In this document: piece after piece, positions 1-8,532 of the stretch
Layout of the letters: every line of letters starts with the position of its first letter
Position numbering within the stretch: the first letter of the stretch is position 1
Origin: Streptomyces achromogenes
GTDB taxonomy: Bacteria; Actinomycetota; Actinomycetes; Streptomycetales; Streptomycetaceae
DNA length: 64,000 nucleotides
Assembly (NCBI RefSeq): GCF_030816715.1
Contig: NZ_JAUSYH010000001.1
Span: 3,658,001-3,722,000, forward strand
Direction: 5' to 3'
Notes under the pieces: generated by a model
Told to the model about the DNA's origin: nothing
Database searches by the model: none
What the model saw: only the letters and a program-made list of their open reading frames with translations
Translations under genes and position numbers: made by a program

Positions 1-1
1 C

Positions 2-3000
2 ACCCTCACCAGGACGGTCGTCCGTCTCGACGGGATCGGGCAGGCGTGCCGTCGGCTGCCCGACGACCAGGGAATCGTCTTGCCCGGCGGCTACTGCCTG
101 GCCACGGGCGCGTACAAGACCTTCGATGCGGTCGTCACCGAGGGCCTGGAGTTCGAGCGCGCGGTCCGCTCACCCAACGGCGAGGACGTGCTGTTCGCCT
201 TCCACGCGCGGGTGGAGGGCCGCAGCCTGCTGCTGCCGTACAACGTGATCCGCAAGGAGGTCGCCGCCCCGCTCTCCTGCCAGGGCTGGGCGCTGTTCGA
301 CGACGGCGCGCTCGTCGTGCTGCGCGCGGACAGCGACGAACCGCAGCACATCCATCCCGTCCAGCTGTGGAACTCGCCGTTCGTCTCCGACACCCACGCC
401 GCAGCCCGGCCAGCGGGCACCGGTCCGCTCGCCCGCGTCGGCAACGCCGACCTCGTGCGCGCCATCTCCGACTGCCTGTCCATCACCCGCGCCGTCACCG
501 AGACCACCGAGACGAGCGAGGTGTACGAAGCACTGACCGCCGCCTGCGTCCGGGCGGCCGACTCCCACCACTGGCTGGGCGAGCCCGGACTCGGCGATCT
601 GCACGAGCCGCTCACACAGGTGCGGACAACTGCCGAGCAGGTGCTGGCCGAGTTCGAAACTGTCCAGGCACTCACCCGGCAGGCCGCAGACGCGCTGACG
701 GAGGCCGCGGAGCGGGCCGCCGTCGTCGTACGGCGTCTGCGCGGCGAGGCCCCGCGCAGCGCCGCCGCCTGGGTCACCGGTCTGACCGAACTCCGGCACG
801 CCCAAGGCCACCTGCTCACCCTCAAGGACATGCGGTACGCCGACACCGCGCGCATCGACGAACTCTCCTCCGACGTGGAGGCTGACCTGGCCGCCTTCGG
901 GCAGCGGGCCGTAGCTCACCTCGCGCGCGGGGACGCCTTCGCCGACCATCAGTCCGACGTCGAGCAGCTCGTCACCGACGCCGAGGCGATCACCACCGTC
1001 GCCGAAGCCGCATCCGTCGCCGCCCGCCTTGACGAACTCGCCGACGGACTGCGCACCGTCACCGAGGTCGTCACCGGCCTCGACATCGCCGGCGCGACCG
1101 TCCGCACGTCCATCCTGGAACAGATCGCCGAGGTCCTCGGCGGGGTCAATCGCGCCCGCGCCCTTCTCGACAGCCGCCGTCGCGCACTCCTGGACCGGGA
1201 AGGACGGTCAGAGTTCGCGGCCGAGTTCGCCCTGCTGGGCCAGGCGGTCACCGGCGCGCTCGCCGCCGCGGACAGCCCCGAGGCGTGCGACGAGCAACTC
1301 GCCCGCTTGCTCGTCCAGCTGGAGAACCTGGAGTCCCGGTTCGCCGAGTTCGACGACTTCCTCGTGGACCTCGCCGACAAGCGCGACGAGGTCCACGAGA
1401 CCTTCTCCGCCCGTAAACAGACCCTCGCCGACGCCCGCGCCCGCCACGCCGAACGCCTCGCCGACTCGGCGGTCCGCGTCCTGCGGACCATCACCCGCCG
1501 CGCCGCCACACTCGCCGACACGGACGCCGTCACCACGTACTTCACCTCCGATCCCATGGTCGCCAAGGTCCGCCGCGTCGCCGACGAACTGCGCGAACTC
1601 GGCGACCAGGTCAAGGCGGAGGAACTCGACAGCTGCCTCAAAGCCGCCCGGCAGGAAGCCCTCCGTTCCCTGCGCGACCGCACCGACCTCTACACCGACG
1701 ACGGCCGCACCCTCCGCCTCGGCACCCACCGCTTCGCGGTCAACACCCAGTCCCTCGACCTCACCCTCGTCCCGCACGGTGACACCCTCGCCTTCGCCCT
1801 CACCGGCACCGACTACCGCTCACCGGTCACGGACCCCGACTTCACCGCCACCCGCCCATACTGGGACCGCCCGCTGCCCTCGGAGTCACCCGAGGTCTAC
1901 CGCGCCGAACACCTCGCCGCCCGGCTGCTGAACGAACACGGCCCGGCGGTCCTGGAGGAGGCAGACCTGCCCGACCTCGTACGGCAGGCCGCGGAGACCG
2001 CCTACGACGAGGGATACGAGCGGGGTGTCCATGACCACGACGCGGCCCTGATCCTGACCACGCTCCTGCGCTTGTACGCGGACGCGGGCCCCCTTCGCCA
2101 CGCACCGGCGGCGCGTGCCGCCGCCCAGATGTTCTGGGCTCACGGCACGACCGACGAGGCCCGGCAGGACTGGCAGCGGCGCGCGGTCTCACTGGCTCGC
2201 GCCCGGGACACGTTCGGCCTGACGCCGGCGATCGACGACCTGCGGCAGGAGCTGGCGGAGGCGATCGGCACGGAAGCGGCGGCCGCCTACCTCTTCGAGG
2301 AGCTGACGAGCGGCCCCGACGGCTTCGTCGTCAGCGGGAGTGCGCGCGCCCTGCTGGAGAAGTTCCGCCGCACGGTGGGCTCCTCGGCCTACGACGACGA
2401 CCTCACCGCACTCGGCGGATTGGCCGCACGCAAGCAGCTCGTCGAGGCGTGGCTGTCCTCCTACACCGCCTCGACCGGCACGGACACCACCCCCGGCGAC
2501 CTGGCCGAGGTGGTTGCCGCAGAACTCTGCCCCGACCTGGCCCGCTACGGCTCCGACGCGCAGATGATCAAGACGGTCCGCGGGCTGCTCGGCGTCCACC
2601 CGCGCATCACCGCCGGTTCCCTGCCCGTCCGTATCGACGAGTTCCTCGCCCGCACCCACGCGTTCCGCACACACGACGTCCCCGGCCACCGCGCCTACCA
2701 GCGCCGCCGCACGGAGCTCGTGGCCGCCGAACACACCCGGCTCCACCTGGACGAGTACCGGCCGCGGATCATGTCCTCGTTCGTGCGCAGCAGGCTCATC
2801 GACGAGGTCTACCTTCCGCTGATCGGCGACAGCCTCGCCAAGCAGCTGGGCACCACCGGTGAGTCCAAGCGCACCGACACCGGCGGCCTGCTGCTGCTCG
2901 TCTCCCCGCCCGGCTACGGCAAGACGACCCTCATGGAGTACGTCGCCGACCGCCTCGGCCTGATCCTGGTCAAGGTCAACGGCCCCGCCCTCGGCCACAC

Positions 3001-4048
3001 GGTCACCTCCCTCGACCCGGCCGAAGCCCCGAACGCCACCGCCCGCCAGGAAGTGGAGAAGATCAACTTCGCGCTGGCGGCCGGCAACAACACCCTCCTC
3101 TACCTGGACGACATCCAGCACACCTCGCCCGAACTGCTGCAGAAGTTCATCCCGCTGTGCGACGCCACCCGCCGCATCGAGGGCGTCCGCGACGGCGAGC
3201 CACGCACCTACGACCTACGAGGCAAGCGCTTCGCCGTCTGCATGGCCGGCAACCCCTACACCGAGTCCGGCGCCCGATTCCGCGTCCCCGACATGCTCGC
3301 CAACCGCGCCGACGTCTGGAACCTCGGCGACGTCCTGACAGGCAAGCAGGACGCCTTCGGGCTCAGCTTCATCGAGAACGCCCTGACCGCGAACCCGGTC
3401 CTGGCCCCGCTCGCCGGCCGCGAGCGCGCCGACCTCGACCTGCTGGTCCGGCTCGCCCAGGGCGACACCACGGCCCGCGCCGACCGTCTCACCCACCCCT
3501 ACGCGCCCGCCGAACTGCAGCGCATCCTGGCCGTGCTGCGCCATCTGCTCACGGCCCGCGACACCGTGATGGCGGTGAACAGCGCCTACATCGCCTCGGC
3601 GGCCCAGTCCGACGCCACACGCACCGAACCGCCCTTCCAGCTCCAGGGCTCGTACCGCAACATGAACAAGATCGTCCAGCGCATCCAGCCGGTCATGAAC
3701 GACGCCGAACTGTCCGCGCTGATCGATGACCACTACAGGGCCGAGGCCCAGGCCCTCACCACCGGCGCCGAGGCCAACCTGCTGAAGCTGGCCGAGCTGC
3801 GCCACTCACTGACCGCCCAGCAGACGCTGCGCTGGGACGAGCTGAAGGCGACGTACGTCCGCGTGCAGAGTCTCGGCGACCCGGACGGCGCCCCGCTCGA
3901 CCGGGCGATCGCAGCCCTCGGCCTGCTCGCCGACCGGTTGGCGGCCGTCGAGACGGCGATCAACCAAGCCGCAGACCCGCGCCGTCCGACGGCCGACACC
4001 ACGGCCCGGCACGCCGCCCGGGCGGCCCGGGGTGAGGGGAAGGTATGA
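2..4048 (+). CDS. DNA repair ATPase-like AAA protein (DUF3686 type), 5' end outside window
   Basis: The frame is open at the left edge, so the true start lies outside; the TTG at 80 is not a convincing start. At least 1,349 residues are visible. The first half is rich in Ala, Glu and Arg heptad-like stretches suggesting coiled coils. The C-terminal part has an AAA ATPase core: Walker A SPPGYGKTT (nt 2903-2929) and Walker B LLYLDDIQ (nt 3095-3118), followed by a sensor-like AGNPYTESGARF segment. Large proteins of this layout are annotated as DNA repair ATPase in actinobacteria, but the biochemical role is poorly known. It ends 326 bp before the GntR gene. Family call is from memory of architecture; role in repair is inference. 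Confidence 0.8.
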   Translation, partial: TLTRTVVRLDGIGQACRRLPDDQGIVLPGGYCLATGAYKTFDAVVTEGLEFERAVRSPNGEDVLFAFHARVEGRSLLLPYNVIRKEVAAPLSCQGWALFDDGALVVLRADSDEPQHIHPVQLWNSPFVSDTHAAARPAGTGPLARVGNADLVRAISDCLSITRAVTETTETSEVYEALTAACVRAADSHHWLGEPGLGDLHEPLTQVRTTAEQVLAEFETVQALTRQAADALTEAAERAAVVVRRLRGEAPRSAAAWVTGLTELRHAQGHLLTLKDMRYADTARIDELSSDVEADLAAFGQRAVAHLARGDAFADHQSDVEQLVTDAEAITTVAEAASVAARLDELADGLRTVTEVVTGLDIAGATVRTSILEQIAEVLGGVNRARALLDSRRRALLDREGRSEFAAEFALLGQAVTGALAAADSPEACDEQLARLLVQLENLESRFAEFDDFLVDLADKRDEVHETFSARKQTLADARARHAERLADSAVRVLRTITRRAATLADTDAVTTYFTSDPMVAKVRRVADELRELGDQVKAEELDSCLKAARQEALRSLRDRTDLYTDDGRTLRLGTHRFAVNTQSLDLTLVPHGDTLAFALTGTDYRSPVTDPDFTATRPYWDRPLPSESPEVYRAEHLAARLLNEHGPAVLEEADLPDLVRQAAETAYDEGYERGVHDHDAALILTTLLRLYADAGPLRHAPAARAAAQMFWAHGTTDEARQDWQRRAVSLARARDTFGLTPAIDDLRQELAEAIGTEAAAAYLFEELTSGPDGFVVSGSARALLEKFRRTVGSSAYDDDLTALGGLAARKQLVEAWLSSYTASTGTDTTPGDLAEVVAAELCPDLARYGSDAQMIKTVRGLLGVHPRITAGSLPVRIDEFLARTHAFRTHDVPGHRAYQRRRTELVAAEHTRLHLDEYRPRIMSSFVRSRLIDEVYLPLIGDSLAKQLGTTGESKRTDTGGLLLLVSPPGYGKTTLMEYVADRLGLILVKVNGPALGHTVTSLDPAEAPNATARQEVEKINFALAAGNNTLLYLDDIQHTSPELLQKFIPLCDATRRIEGVRDGEPRTYDLRGKRFAVCMAGNPYTESGARFRVPDMLANRADVWNLGDVLTGKQDAFGLSFIENALTANPVLAPLAGRERADLDLLVRLAQGDTTARADRLTHPYAPAELQRILAVLRHLLTARDTVMAVNSAYIASAAQSDATRTEPPFQLQGSYRNMNKIVQRIQPVMNDAELSALIDDHYRAEAQALTTGAEANLLKLAELRHSLTAQQTLRWDELKATYVRVQSLGDPDGAPLDRAIAALGLLADRLAAVETAINQAADPRRPTADTTARHAARAARGEGKV

Positions 4049-4354
4049 CATGGAGCGTCCCCTTCTCGCACTGCCCGGCGCGGGTATGGCCCGCCGTTAG
4101 GCGGGCACAGGCATGCGCCTTCTCATGGCGCTGTTCGTGCTGGCCTTCGATGTAGGCGGCTGCGTGGGCACGCGAGGTGGGGGCGGTGCCGGGGATGGTG
4201 CGTGCCCGCGTTCCCGCCTGCCCGCCTGCCCGTCGTTCGACGAGCCTCGCCACGCGGATCGTGCCCGGCATGCGCTCCGGCGGCCTGACCTGCCGCGCCA
4301 TGGCGTCATGCGAGTGCCAGGTGTCTGGAATCGACCACTCACATGAAGAACTTG

Positions 4355-4373
4355 GTGCTATCGTAATTAGCAC
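4355..4373. promoter_or_regulatory. Perfect inverted repeat, probable operator of the GntR/YtrA gene
   Basis: GTGCTA (4355-4360) and TAGCAC (4368-4373) are perfect inverted arms around a 7-bp spacer. The GntR start codon follows one base later (4375), with no Shine-Dalgarno sequence, so the transcript may be leaderless and the site may overlap the core promoter. YtrA-subfamily repressors commonly bind such short dyads in their own promoters; autoregulation is therefore likely but inferred. Confidence 0.65.
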
Positions 4374-4374
4374 T

Positions 4375-4722
4375 ATGCTCCTGAGACTGGATACCGCGAG
4401 CAACTCCCCCCTGCACGAGCAGGTCGCCGGAGCGATCCGACGCGCCATCGCCGAAGGGGAGTGCGAGCCGGGCGACCGGCTCCCCCCGGCCCGGGACCTG
4501 TCCCGGGCGCTGGACGTGAACGTCAACACGGTCCTGCGCGGACTGCGGGCGCTGCGCGACGAGGGCGTGCTCGAGTTCCGGCGGGGGCGGGGCGTGACGG
4601 TGGCCGACGGGGCCGACCGGCGCTCCGCGCTGTTGGACCGCGTGCGCGGTCTGGTGGCCGACGCGGCGCACCTGGGCTACAGCAAGAGCGACGTCATCGA
4701 GATGATCAGGGAGATTCCGTGA
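4375..4722 (+). CDS. GntR-family transcriptional regulator, YtrA subfamily
   Basis: 115 residues, the usual length of YtrA-type GntR regulators: an N-terminal winged helix (LHEQVAGAIRRAIAEGE, then DRLPPARDLSRAL and VNTVLRGLRALRDEG) followed by a short helical tail (RSALLDRVRGLVADAAHLGY) instead of a large effector domain. The ATG at 4375 was chosen because it begins the conserved N-terminus and sits directly after the inverted repeat 4355-4373. Its TGA overlaps the GTG start of the DUF1648 gene (GTGA, 4719-4722), so the two are translationally coupled. YtrA regulators usually control the membrane or transport genes in their own operon; here that is the DUF1648 protein and possibly the SDP-like cassette downstream. 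Confidence 0.9.
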   Translation: MLLRLDTASNSPLHEQVAGAIRRAIAEGECEPGDRLPPARDLSRALDVNVNTVLRGLRALRDEGVLEFRRGRGVTVADGADRRSALLDRVRGLVADAAHLGYSKSDVIEMIREIP

Positions 4723-5699
4723 CCGACCGTGGACGCAGGAGCACATCTGCGTGGGGGACCGTCGGCTGGTGTGTGGGTGTACTGGTGTTATTGGTGGCGT
4801 TGCCTCCGGTTGCGAGCAGTCGACTGCCCGAACGGCTCGCGACGCACTGGAACGCCGGCTCGGGCAGCCCCGACGGTTCCATGCCGCTGTGGGCCGCGGC
4901 GCTCTTTCCTGCGCTCGTCTGGGCGGTGCTGACCGCCGTCGTCGCGCTGGTTCTGCGCCGGACGGGGACCGGTGGCGGCGCGGTACCGGGATGGGCTCTT
5001 GCCGGCCTCGGGTTCGGTGGCGTGATACTGCTCGGCGGGCAGGCCTCGATCGTGCGGGCCAACCTCGACCACGCGGACTGGCATGACGCCGACTCGGTGA
5101 CGAGCTGGGTCGTGGGCACTCTCGTCGTTGCGGCCACTGTCGGCGCGATCGGTTTCCTGGCCGCGCAGCGGCCGGCGCAGGCGCCGCCGGCGACGGACGG
5201 TCCGGCACTGGATCTGCCCGCCGGACAGCGGCTCGTGTGGCTCGCGCGTACGTCGAATTCCTGGCTGCAGGCGGTCTCCGCCGTGACGGGGCTGATCGCG
5301 ATCGCGGTTGTGGTGGGTGCGCTGGCGGGTCTGGCGGACCCTCCGGTCGCGCTGGCCGCCACGCCGTTCGCGCTCGCCTGCGTGCTGGTCCTGGCCTGCT
5401 CCTCGGTTCAGGCGCGCGTGACGGAACGCGGCTTGGATGTGACCTTCGGCCCCCTGGGCTGGCCCGGTCGTCACTGGCCTCTCGAGGACATCGAGTCGGC
5501 CCGCACCGAGAACCGCACGCCCGCTCAGGTCGGCGGCTGGGGATACCGGCTGAGCGGCCTGGGAACCACGGTGATGCTCCGCGGCGGCGAGTGCCTGGTC
5601 ATCCGCACGGCCAAGGGCAAGGATTTCGCCGTGAGCGTGGACGACGCCGAACACGCGGCCGCTCTTTTGAACTCCTTGAGTGCACAGCACACAAGGTGA
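4719..5699 (+). CDS. DUF1648-domain integral membrane protein, candidate SDP-type immunity protein
   Basis: 326 residues. TM1 (about residues 13-33) is followed by the DUF1648 hallmark RLATHWNAGSGSPDGS, then about five more hydrophobic segments and a C-terminal PH-like soluble domain (TERGLDVTFGPLGWPGRHW onward). DUF1648 is also the N-terminal domain of SdpI, the Bacillus immunity protein against the SDP toxin. The start is the GTG overlapping the GntR stop. Codon 24 is TTA (4788-4790), the rare leucine codon that needs bldA, so translation may be developmentally gated. A strong hairpin follows at 5705. The domain call is sound; an immunity role rests on the neighbouring sdpCAB-like genes and is inference. 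Confidence 0.8.
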   Translation: MTDRGRRSTSAWGTVGWCVGVLVLLVALPPVASSRLPERLATHWNAGSGSPDGSMPLWAAALFPALVWAVLTAVVALVLRRTGTGGGAVPGWALAGLGFGGVILLGGQASIVRANLDHADWHDADSVTSWVVGTLVVAATVGAIGFLAAQRPAQAPPATDGPALDLPAGQRLVWLARTSNSWLQAVSAVTGLIAIAVVVGALAGLADPPVALAATPFALACVLVLACSSVQARVTERGLDVTFGPLGWPGRHWPLEDIESARTENRTPAQVGGWGYRLSGLGTTVMLRGGECLVIRTAKGKDFAVSVDDAEHAAALLNSLSAQHTR

Positions 5700-5704
5700 G
5701 GAAA

Positions 5705-5741
5705 GGTCCCGGCCGGCGACACCCCCGCACCGGCCGGGACC
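5705..5741 (+). terminator. Hairpin terminator after the GntR-DUF1648 operon
   Basis: GGTCCCGGCCGG (5705-5716) and CCGGCCGGGACC (5730-5741) form a perfect 12-bp stem six bases after the DUF1648 stop. No long U-tract follows, as is usual in Streptomyces. It separates the regulator operon from the toxin gene, which therefore probably has its own promoter. Confidence 0.7.
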
Positions 5742-5941
5742 GAAGTCAAATAAATAAACAAGCCACCGAAAAATATGCGCCACGAAACTCCCCGAAACAC
5801 GGCGATGTGACCCCCGCCACAGTTGATCGACATTCCGATCGAGGCATGTGAAGATCTTCATCGCCAAGCCGGGGGGTAGGCGTGTGTGCTGACCACGCAC
5901 CGTTTCACCCTCGGTAATTCATCGATTCGAGGGGAAACGAA
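5742..5941. promoter_or_regulatory. AT-rich upstream region of the sdpC-like gene
   Basis: 200 bp without a gene. It is distinctly richer in A/T than its surroundings (for example AAATAAATAAACAAG near 5747), which fits a promoter or transferred DNA. No perfect inverted repeat like 4355-4373 is visible here. A GAGGGG ribosome-binding site lies just before the TTG start at 5942. I could not fix the -10/-35 boxes. Confidence 0.4.
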
Positions 5942-6610
5942 TTGAACATCAAACAGCGGGGGATCCTGGCGGTGGCCGGCGTCACGGCCGCGGCCCTGTG
6001 CGTGACCGTCGCGCCGTCGGCGATGGCGGACACCTCCGGCGTCTCCGCACGGCCGGCGGCCGCCGCGTCCGCGGTGTCGGCGAAGACCGACGGCGAGAAC
6101 GTCTTTCGCGGCCTGTTCTTCGCACAGGGTCAGGTGGGTCATGACCTCGCCGACCTGGACCTGTTCTCGCAGGCCCGCCAGCACCTCGACAACGAGGACC
6201 TGGACGAGGTCCGTGCCTCGAACGCCGTCATCGAGCTGATCAACAAGCGCTCGGCGAGCTTCTTCGCCGACTTCAGCGCACGGGCCCGCAGCGGCGACCC
6301 TCGCCAGGTCGAGGCCGCCGTCGCCGACGCCCAGCACATGCTGCTGTCCGTCGCACAGAACAAGTCTGCGACCCCGGTGGAGAACGGCCAGCTCTGCGGC
6401 GTGACCGTGGCGGTCGGCGCGGCGCTCGTGCACGTCGTGGCTGCGATCACCGCAGCCGGCGCCGTCGTCACGGTCACCGTGGCCGTCGGCGCCAACTTCG
6501 TGAAGGGCAAGAACTGGTTCTGGAGCTCCCAGCCCACCACGGGTGACGGCACGCCGCTGTCGAAGGACGAGGCGGTCGCCCAGGTCACTCGGGCGCTCAA
6601 GGCCGCCTGA
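5942..6610 (+). CDS. sdpC: SdpC-like sporulation-delaying-protein family peptide toxin precursor
   Basis: 222 residues starting at TTG with GAGGGG upstream. Residues 1-29 are a Sec signal peptide (VTVAPSAMA cleavage region). The block at 51-75 (ENVFRGLFFAQGQVGHDLAD) matches the N-terminal signature I know from SdpC-family precursors. A hydrophobic Val/Ala-rich segment (about 151-187, beginning LCGVTVAVG) is the counterpart of the released SDP peptide. Known SDP has two cysteines in a disulfide; here C152 is the only cysteine outside the signal peptide. SdpA- and SdpB-like genes follow on the same strand, the processing partners in Bacillus. Family call is strong by the three-gene context; the mature peptide boundaries are inferred. 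Confidence 0.82.
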   Translation: MNIKQRGILAVAGVTAAALCVTVAPSAMADTSGVSARPAAAASAVSAKTDGENVFRGLFFAQGQVGHDLADLDLFSQARQHLDNEDLDEVRASNAVIELINKRSASFFADFSARARSGDPRQVEAAVADAQHMLLSVAQNKSATPVENGQLCGVTVAVGAALVHVVAAITAAGAVVTVTVAVGANFVKGKNWFWSSQPTTGDGTPLSKDEAVAQVTRALKAA

Positions 6611-6622
6611 CATTGCTCGTGG

Positions 6623-6650
6623 GGGCGGGGAGGCTGCAGACTCCCCGCCC
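6623..6650 (+). terminator. Intra-operon hairpin between sdpC- and sdpA-like genes
   Basis: GGGCGGGGAG (6623-6632) and CTCCCCGCCC (6641-6650) form a perfect 10-bp stem with an 8-nt loop, 12 bases after the sdpC-like stop. It could act as an attenuator or 3' stabiliser giving more toxin than processing-protein mRNA. Function is inferred. Confidence 0.55.
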
Positions 6651-6697
6651 TCTGGGCCCGTCCTTTCGGCGTCACAGCGGCAGGGAAACCGACTCGC

Positions 6698-7297
6698 ATG
6701 AAAAAAGAACTCCGTAAATTTTGCCTCGCATTCACACGGACCGCAGACGCAGCCGTCTCCGTCTCAATGAAGTCGGTGATCGTCGTCTGCGCCGTCTGGG
6801 CGGTCCTCATCGCGTACGTGGTCCAGGAACAGCTGCCGAAGAACGTCATCACACTGCCCGGCCAAACAAAGGCCCGGCATACCGTGGCGAATATGGCCCC
6901 CCAGGGCTGGGCCTTCTTCACCAAATCACCGAGGGACGCCGAAATAGTCCCCTATGAAAAGAGGGCGAGCGGCTGGAAGTCGGCTTCCCTGACGCCGCAC
7001 TCCTCCCCGCACAATGCCTTCGGCCTCGACCGACGTTCACGCGCTCAGGGAGTGGAGATCGCACTGCTGCTCTCCGCCGCCCAAAAGGGCGACTGGCATG
7101 ACTGCACGAGCAGCCGCTCGCAGTGCCTCGGCGGCTACGGCGCACCCGGACGGCACATCGACAACCGCTCCCCCAGACCCACGCTGTGCGGAACCGTCGG
7201 CCTGCTCCAGGAGAAGCCGACGCCGTGGGCGTGGCGCGACCTCTTGCCCGAAGCACACTCCCCCGAGCGGGTCATGGTGCTGGAGGTGACGTGTTGA
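6698..7297 (+). CDS. sdpA: SdpA-family toxin-maturation protein
   Basis: 199 residues. One transmembrane helix near the N-terminus (about 26-42, VIVVCAVWAVLIAYVV) is followed by a soluble domain with the family signature PQGWAFFTKSPRD (68-80), which I recognise from SdpA proteins. In Bacillus subtilis SdpA acts with SdpB to turn pro-SdpC into active SDP peptide. The ATG has an AGGGAAA ribosome-binding site. Its 3' end overlaps the sdpB-like start region (7291-7297), indicating coupling. Cysteines after the TM (for example around CTSSRSQC) may form disulfides. The family call rests on the signature and gene order. Confidence 0.82.
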   Translation: MKKELRKFCLAFTRTADAAVSVSMKSVIVVCAVWAVLIAYVVQEQLPKNVITLPGQTKARHTVANMAPQGWAFFTKSPRDAEIVPYEKRASGWKSASLTPHSSPHNAFGLDRRSRAQGVEIALLLSAAQKGDWHDCTSSRSQCLGGYGAPGRHIDNRSPRPTLCGTVGLLQEKPTPWAWRDLLPEAHSPERVMVLEVTC

Positions 7298-8256
7298 AGC
7301 GCTCGCGCACCGTCCCCCTTCCCTGGGCCGCGGGATACGGCCTGGCCCGCACCCTCCTCGCTCTCGGCACCCTGGGCACCCTGGTCTTCAGCGACGCGAC
7401 AACCCTCTTCCGCGAGGTCGCGACCGTCGGCCGGTACCCCCTGTGTCAGGGCGTCAACTCGGCTGGCGCCTTCTGCCAGGTGTCCGAGGACCACTACGAC
7501 GCCATGCGCTGGGCGTGCTGCCTCGTCCTGGTGGTCGCAGCGAGCGGCTGGCGTCCCCGCTTCACCGCGATCCCCCATGCCTACGTGGCGTTCAGCGTCT
7601 TCACCGGAATCGCCATCCCCGACGGCGGCGACCAGATCACCTGGATCCTCACCCTGCTGATCGTCGCAGTGGCCCTCGGCGACCCCCGCCGCTGGCACTG
7701 GCAGCCTGCCCCGCCGCCCGACAGCCCCCCGTCGAATCGCCGCAACCGGTGGGCACTGCTGGGCGTCAGCGCCCTGACCGTCGCGCGCATCCAGATGTCG
7801 GTTCTCTACTTCCAGTCCTGCGTGGCCAAGCTCCCCCACGCCGAATGGGCCGACGGCAGCGCCCTGTACTACTGGATCAACAACTACGATTTCGGCGCCC
7901 CGTACTGGCTACGCCCCACGCTCGAGTCCGTGGTCGACCACCCCGTAGGCGTCGCCGCGATGACCTGGGGCCCCCTCATCCTCGAACTCGCTCTGGCCGC
8001 CGCCCTCCTCATGCCACAAAGAGCGCGCTGGATGCTGCTGCCGGCGGGCGTCTCCTTCCACCTGTGCATCGCAGCCGTGATGGGCCTGTGGAGCTTCGCC
8101 CTGGCCATGTGCGCCGGCCTGCTCCTGCTCCTGACACCTCTCGGGCACGACCCCGACTTCACACGCATGCTGCGCCGAACTCCCCGCCCGTCGGCCGTCC
8201 CTGCGGAAAAGAAGGATCCGGTCGAAGCACCTGTCATGGCCGGCACCCAGCCCTGA
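7291..8256 (+). CDS. sdpB: SdpB-family polytopic membrane protein for toxin maturation
   Basis: 321 residues with several hydrophobic spans (for example WACCLVLVVAA, ITWILTLLIVAVAL and SFALAMCAGLLLLL) in an HTTM-like arrangement. The N-terminal PWAAGYGLARTLLALGTLGT motif is typical of SdpB. The GGAGGT site at 7282-7287 serves GTG 7291 or TTG 7294; I chose GTG as the commoner start. SdpB is required with SdpA to produce mature SDP toxin. The last gene of the cassette, it is followed 73 bp later by a strong hairpin. Charged Pro-rich C-terminal tail is not conserved as far as I recall. Confidence 0.82.
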   Translation: MLKRSRTVPLPWAAGYGLARTLLALGTLGTLVFSDATTLFREVATVGRYPLCQGVNSAGAFCQVSEDHYDAMRWACCLVLVVAASGWRPRFTAIPHAYVAFSVFTGIAIPDGGDQITWILTLLIVAVALGDPRRWHWQPAPPPDSPPSNRRNRWALLGVSALTVARIQMSVLYFQSCVAKLPHAEWADGSALYYWINNYDFGAPYWLRPTLESVVDHPVGVAAMTWGPLILELALAAALLMPQRARWMLLPAGVSFHLCIAAVMGLWSFALAMCAGLLLLLTPLGHDPDFTRMLRRTPRPSAVPAEKKDPVEAPVMAGTQP

Positions 8257-8328
8257 CACCACGACCGGGGGCTTCTGGCACACCACTGATCACACCAGGA
8301 CGCGAAAGGTGAGAGACCGACAGATGCC

Positions 8329-8374
8329 GTTCAGCGGCGGCCCCACCGGTTCACCGGCGGGGCCGCCGCTGAAC
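8329..8374 (+). terminator. Strong hairpin closing the sdp-like cassette
   Basis: GTTCAGCGGCGGCCCC (8329-8344) pairs perfectly with GGGGCCGCCGCTGAAC (8359-8374), a 16-bp stem around a 14-nt loop that can itself pair (CCGG/CCGG). It lies 73 bp after the sdpB-like stop and also at the truncated end of the decayed gene pair on the other strand, so it may mark the cassette boundary. Confidence 0.75.
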
Positions 8375-8531
8375 AGCTGCCGTCTCGTTGGCCGAGGAGG
8401 AGCATCGCGACACCGAGCGATGCCGCGCACAGCCTCCACACGCGACGCCAGACGAAGCGCCGCCGAACGGCTCCCAGCACGGCCGGCAGGCTGATGTGGC
8501 GTCCCGCCAACGGGTCACCGTGCGGCGGCAT
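8331..8531 (-). pseudogene. Truncated remnant similar to the N-terminus of the 16261-17034 membrane protein
   Basis: Sixty-six codons from ATG at 8531 read a basic N-terminus and one hydrophobic segment (RLCAASLGVAMLLLG), then end at the hairpin of the sdp-like cassette. It follows the decayed copy of the 17036-17386 gene in the same order as the intact pair. The similarity is by eye and modest (charged Arg-rich lead, then a helix), so the link is mainly positional. Confidence 0.4.
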
Positions 8532-8532
8532 G

